This document shows, in pieces, positions 5,305 through 6,745 of a stretch of 6,745 nt of DNA. The position numbers and the translations under genes were made by a program. Under the pieces are notes generated by a model. The model ran no database searches. It saw only the letters and a list, made by a program, of their open reading frames with translations, and had not been told where the DNA came from. Source of the stretch: Nitrososphaeraceae archaeon (GTDB taxonomy: Archaea > Thermoproteota > Nitrososphaeria > Nitrososphaerales > Nitrososphaeraceae); the NCBI GenBank assembly GCA_030038695.1, contig JASHSN010000133.1, positions 1 through 6,745 on the forward strand, in the 5' to 3' direction. Each line of letters opens with the position of its first letter. Positions within the stretch are counted from its first letter, which is position 1.

Positions 5305-6045
5305 CTATTGTGAATGTCTGTTATCAAAATCATATATTGTAGTCAATATTACATTATCTCTGTTAATTTCATATTCCTCTGATCCCCTTTTAGCTCTTCC
5401 TGTTTTTCTCACGAGCTTAAGGAATTCCAGAGCATCTAGAGCGGCTTTGATAGGCTGACGATTTTCAACGATTCCATGTGGAAGATCAGCAGCGGTATTG
5501 AAATCAGCTTTGTAGAATTTTCTCTTTCTTTTTGCAACCTTGTATACCTCACACATAATTGACTTAGGATTGTCTACTGATCCGAGAAAATACCTTCTCT
5601 GTTTACTTGTTCCGCTAATTATTATACACATTAGATCGTGTGTTCTAGAATGCATATAATAGTAGTATCTCCCTTTGATACCCTTTGAATGACGGTCACC
5701 TTCAGTTATGAAAAGAGGATCCGTGTTGTATTCTTGAGGAATCATCTTTTCCACCGGCTGTGCTTCGATGAATCGTACACAAGAGTATTCGATGAATTTT
5801 TTTATCTGCGGTAGGAATCGTTTATTGATGGAAATCCAGATTGTCCCATCCTTCTCTATTGAAATGATAAATGACTTTCGTTGTAGCTCCCGTATCGCCA
5901 ACCTTCCATGCGTAATTTCGGTGTCGCGGAAACAGCATTTCAACATGCTTTCGTATTCGACTACGTAGTCGCCTACGTAAGATTTCAAATAAAGATGACG
6001 TAAGACATCAATATGTGCCTGCTTCCACACTATTTCCTGGTCCAT
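5305..6045 (-). CDS. Hypothetical protein with winged-helix-like folds at both ends
   Basis: A protein of 246 aa from ATG 6045. An upstream GTG at 6069 would give 254 aa, but the TATA box ends at the base next to that GTG, so the mRNA should start near the ATG. In 246-aa numbering, residues 10-75 read as a winged helix (helix VLRHLYL, recognition helix HGRLAIRELQRKSFI, wing EKDGTIWISIN). Residues 85-170 are a central region I do not recognise, with YYYYMHSRTHDLMCIII and the basic KVAKRKRKFYK. Residues 180-228 look like a second winged helix (FNTAADLPHG, NRQPIKAALDALEFLKLV, then wing RKTGRAKRGSEEYEIN). Two DNA-binding folds would suit a transcription factor or DNA-organising protein. The gene diverges from the 130-aa regulator and may be controlled by it. 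No named family is recognised; DNA binding is inferred from fold patterns only. Confidence 0.75.
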   Translation of the reverse strand: MDQEIVWKQAHIDVLRHLYLKSYVGDYVVEYESMLKCCFRDTEITHGRLAIRELQRKSFIISIEKDGTIWISINKRFLPQIKKFIEYSCVRFIEAQPVEKMIPQEYNTDPLFITEGDRHSKGIKGRYYYYMHSRTHDLMCIIISGTSKQRRYFLGSVDNPKSIMCEVYKVAKRKRKFYKADFNTAADLPHGIVENRQPIKAALDALEFLKLVRKTGRAKRGSEEYEINRDNVILTTIYDFDNRHSQ

Positions 6046-6070
6046 TACTTCTTTCAGATATGGCAACACC

Positions 6071-6080
6071 TATAAATACT
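6071..6080 (-). promoter_or_regulatory. TATA box for the minus-strand 246-aa gene
   Basis: The minus strand reads AGTATTTATA, a good archaeal TATA box, centred about 29 nt before ATG 6045. The predicted transcription start is within a few bases of that ATG. This is why the ATG is chosen over GTG 6069, which would lie upstream of the mRNA start. Confidence 0.6.
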
Positions 6081-6111
6081 TACGAACATTTTTGTCTAAT
6101 GAAACAGTCAG

Positions 6112-6135
6112 ATAAGTAGAGCACGGAATACTTAT
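6112..6135. promoter_or_regulatory. Inverted repeat overlapping a TATA box, candidate operator
   Basis: ATAAGTA (6112-6118) and TACTTAT (6129-6135) are perfect 7-bp inverted arms around a 10-base spacer. The right arm lies in the TATA-containing palindrome at 6130-6139. A third copy of the core, AATACTTA, is at 6075-6082 beside the divergent gene's TATA box. This arrangement suits a dimeric winged-helix repressor controlling both promoters, probably the 130-aa protein. Binding is inferred. Confidence 0.45.
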
Positions 6136-6139
6136 AAGT
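6130..6139 (+). promoter_or_regulatory. Palindromic TATA box for the 130-aa regulator
   Basis: ACTTATAAGT is a perfect 10-bp palindrome containing a TATA core. Transcription would start near 6161, leaving a leader of about 60 nt before ATG 6222. This gene therefore appears to be leadered, unlike several others here. Confidence 0.5.
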
Positions 6140-6190
6140 CTGTAATAAAGTACATTAATTGTATGAAATCGAGAAGGCCAACACTGGGGA

Positions 6191-6208
6191 GAGGGAAGGA
6201 TAGGAGGG
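6191..6208 (+). promoter_or_regulatory. Shine-Dalgarno-like purine stretch before the regulator
   Basis: GAGGGAAGGA (6191-6200) and GGAGGG (6203-6208) precede the start at 6222, with GGAGGG 13 nt away. The first is 8 nt from an ATG at 6209 that opens a six-codon frame (MNSWNG). That frame overlaps the true start by a few bases. It could be a translated leader peptide or an accident of spacing. Confidence 0.45.
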
Positions 6209-6221
6209 ATGAATAGCTGGA

Positions 6222-6614
6222 ATGGTTAATGATAACAGAATAGAGGAAGTAAGCTCAGAATACCAGCGACACGATGAAATGGGACCATTAGAAAGGTGCT
6301 TTCATAGCGCAGCAGCTAGAATCGCTGACTTTCTAATAATCCATAAAAGCTCTGATTTTTCTGAATCAGAAATTGCACAAATGACAGAATTGTCCGCCAA
6401 GACTGTTAATAGGATCATGCCTCAACTTATCAGCAACAATATTGCCCAGATAAAACGGACAATTAGTGGACGAACTAAAATGTATTGGTTACATCCAAGG
6501 TCAAAAGCGACTGAACATCTTGAAGCATTTGTATACGAAACAGCTTCTATGCTTGCAGAAGAAAAAATACGCCAGGAAGAGATAAGATCTCTAAATTTGA
6601 AAATTGATGAGTAG
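6222..6614 (+). CDS. Winged helix-turn-helix transcriptional regulator
   Basis: A protein of 130 aa from ATG 6222. Residues 27-92 form a clear winged helix-turn-helix: helix 1 SAAARIADFLIIHKS, helix 2 SESEIAQMTEL, recognition helix SAKTVNRIMPQLISNNI, then the wing KRTISGRTKMYWLHPRS. The tail (about 95-126) is a charged amphipathic helix, probably for dimerisation. This pattern matches a broad archaeal group of small regulators in which a SESEIA-type helix is followed by a TV.RI recognition helix. The effector is unknown and no metal or ligand site is visible. The gene has its own TATA box within a palindrome and diverges from the minus-strand winged-helix gene. Autoregulation and control of that neighbour are likely but inferred. 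A gene beginning with a poly-glutamine run follows 66 bp downstream on the same strand and might be co-transcribed. Confidence 0.85.
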   Translation: MVNDNRIEEVSSEYQRHDEMGPLERCFHSAAARIADFLIIHKSSDFSESEIAQMTELSAKTVNRIMPQLISNNIAQIKRTISGRTKMYWLHPRSKATEHLEAFVYETASMLAEEKIRQEEIRSLNLKIDE

Positions 6615-6653
6615 TTGAAAACATCACAACAGATATGAGGTAATTGAAAACAT
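6615..6653 (+). repeat. Short direct repeat between the regulator and the next gene
   Basis: TTGAAAACAT occurs at 6615-6624 and 6644-6653, a spacing of 29 bp, starting immediately after the regulator's stop codon. An 8-bp palindrome CCCCGGGG follows at 6663-6670. This may be a binding site or chance. Confidence 0.4.
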
Positions 6654-6680
6654 GTTGGTGTTCCCCGGGGTGTTTAAGCC

Positions 6681-6745
6681 ATGCAGCAGCAGCAGCAGCA
6701 GCACAAACTAATGGACATCAGAAGGATGTACAAGACATTGTTGCA
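6681..6745 (+). CDS. Partial gene, N-terminus with poly-glutamine run
   Basis: ATG 6681 is followed by six CAG codons and then HKLMDIRRMYKTLL, running off the end of the window. An in-frame TAA at 6675-6677 closes the frame upstream, so 6681 is the first possible start. No Shine-Dalgarno motif is seen directly before it. The text after the glutamines is a plausible amphipathic helix. The frame one register over (poly-alanine, then QTNGHQKDVQDIVA) is also open to the end, so the true frame is not certain from 65 bases. It is close enough to the upstream regulator (66 bp) to share its transcript. No family can be named. Confidence 0.45.
   Translation, partial: MQQQQQQHKLMDIRRMYKTLL

Noticed and set aside
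5128..5313. Plus-strand ORF of 61 codons
   Set aside because: It overlaps the end of the TPR gene, has no start signals, and lies in AT-rich convergent intergenic DNA.

Overview
The window looks like chromosomal DNA of an ammonia-oxidising archaeon, most likely Thaumarchaeota/Nitrososphaeria. The only gene of firm function is an archaeal-type RadA recombinase with an N-terminal helix-hairpin-helix domain. Several genes have TATA-like boxes about 26-30 nt before their start codon, as expected for leaderless archaeal transcripts. The DNA is AT-rich, and the small winged-helix proteins are of a kind that is multi-copy in these archaea. The taxon is inferred from protein character, not from a marker search.

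Layout. 1-261 (+) holds the open tail of an unrecognised frame interrupted by one TAG, possibly a decayed gene. 439-855 (-) is a basic protein with a wing-like C-terminus. 1045-1233 (-) is a doubtful 62-codon ORF. 1382-2104 (-) is a class I SAM-dependent methyltransferase. 2105-2740 has no convincing gene but contains a GC-rich hairpin next to a consensus TATA box. 2741-3826 (+) is radA. 3827-4244 is a gene-free stretch with short direct repeats. 4245-5144 (+) is a TPR-repeat protein that has recently duplicated two of its TPR units. 5305-6045 (-) is a protein with apparent winged-helix folds at both ends. 6222-6614 (+) is a winged-helix regulator transcribed divergently from it. 6681-end (+) is the start of a gene that opens with a poly-glutamine run.

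How the parts relate. No operon is evident: strands alternate and gaps are long. The six main genes cover only about 63% of the window. The most coherent unit is 5305-6745: two DNA-binding proteins diverge from a 176-bp region that carries a TATA box for each gene. An inverted repeat (ATAAGTA / TACTTAT) overlaps the box of the 130-aa regulator and could be its operator. RadA carries substitutions at normally conserved Walker B and L2 positions and may be a divergent paralogue rather than the housekeeping copy. I do not see a defined novel defence or mobile system. The points most worth a second look are the RadA substitutions, the divergent regulator region, the TPR duplication and the unexplained intergenic structures.
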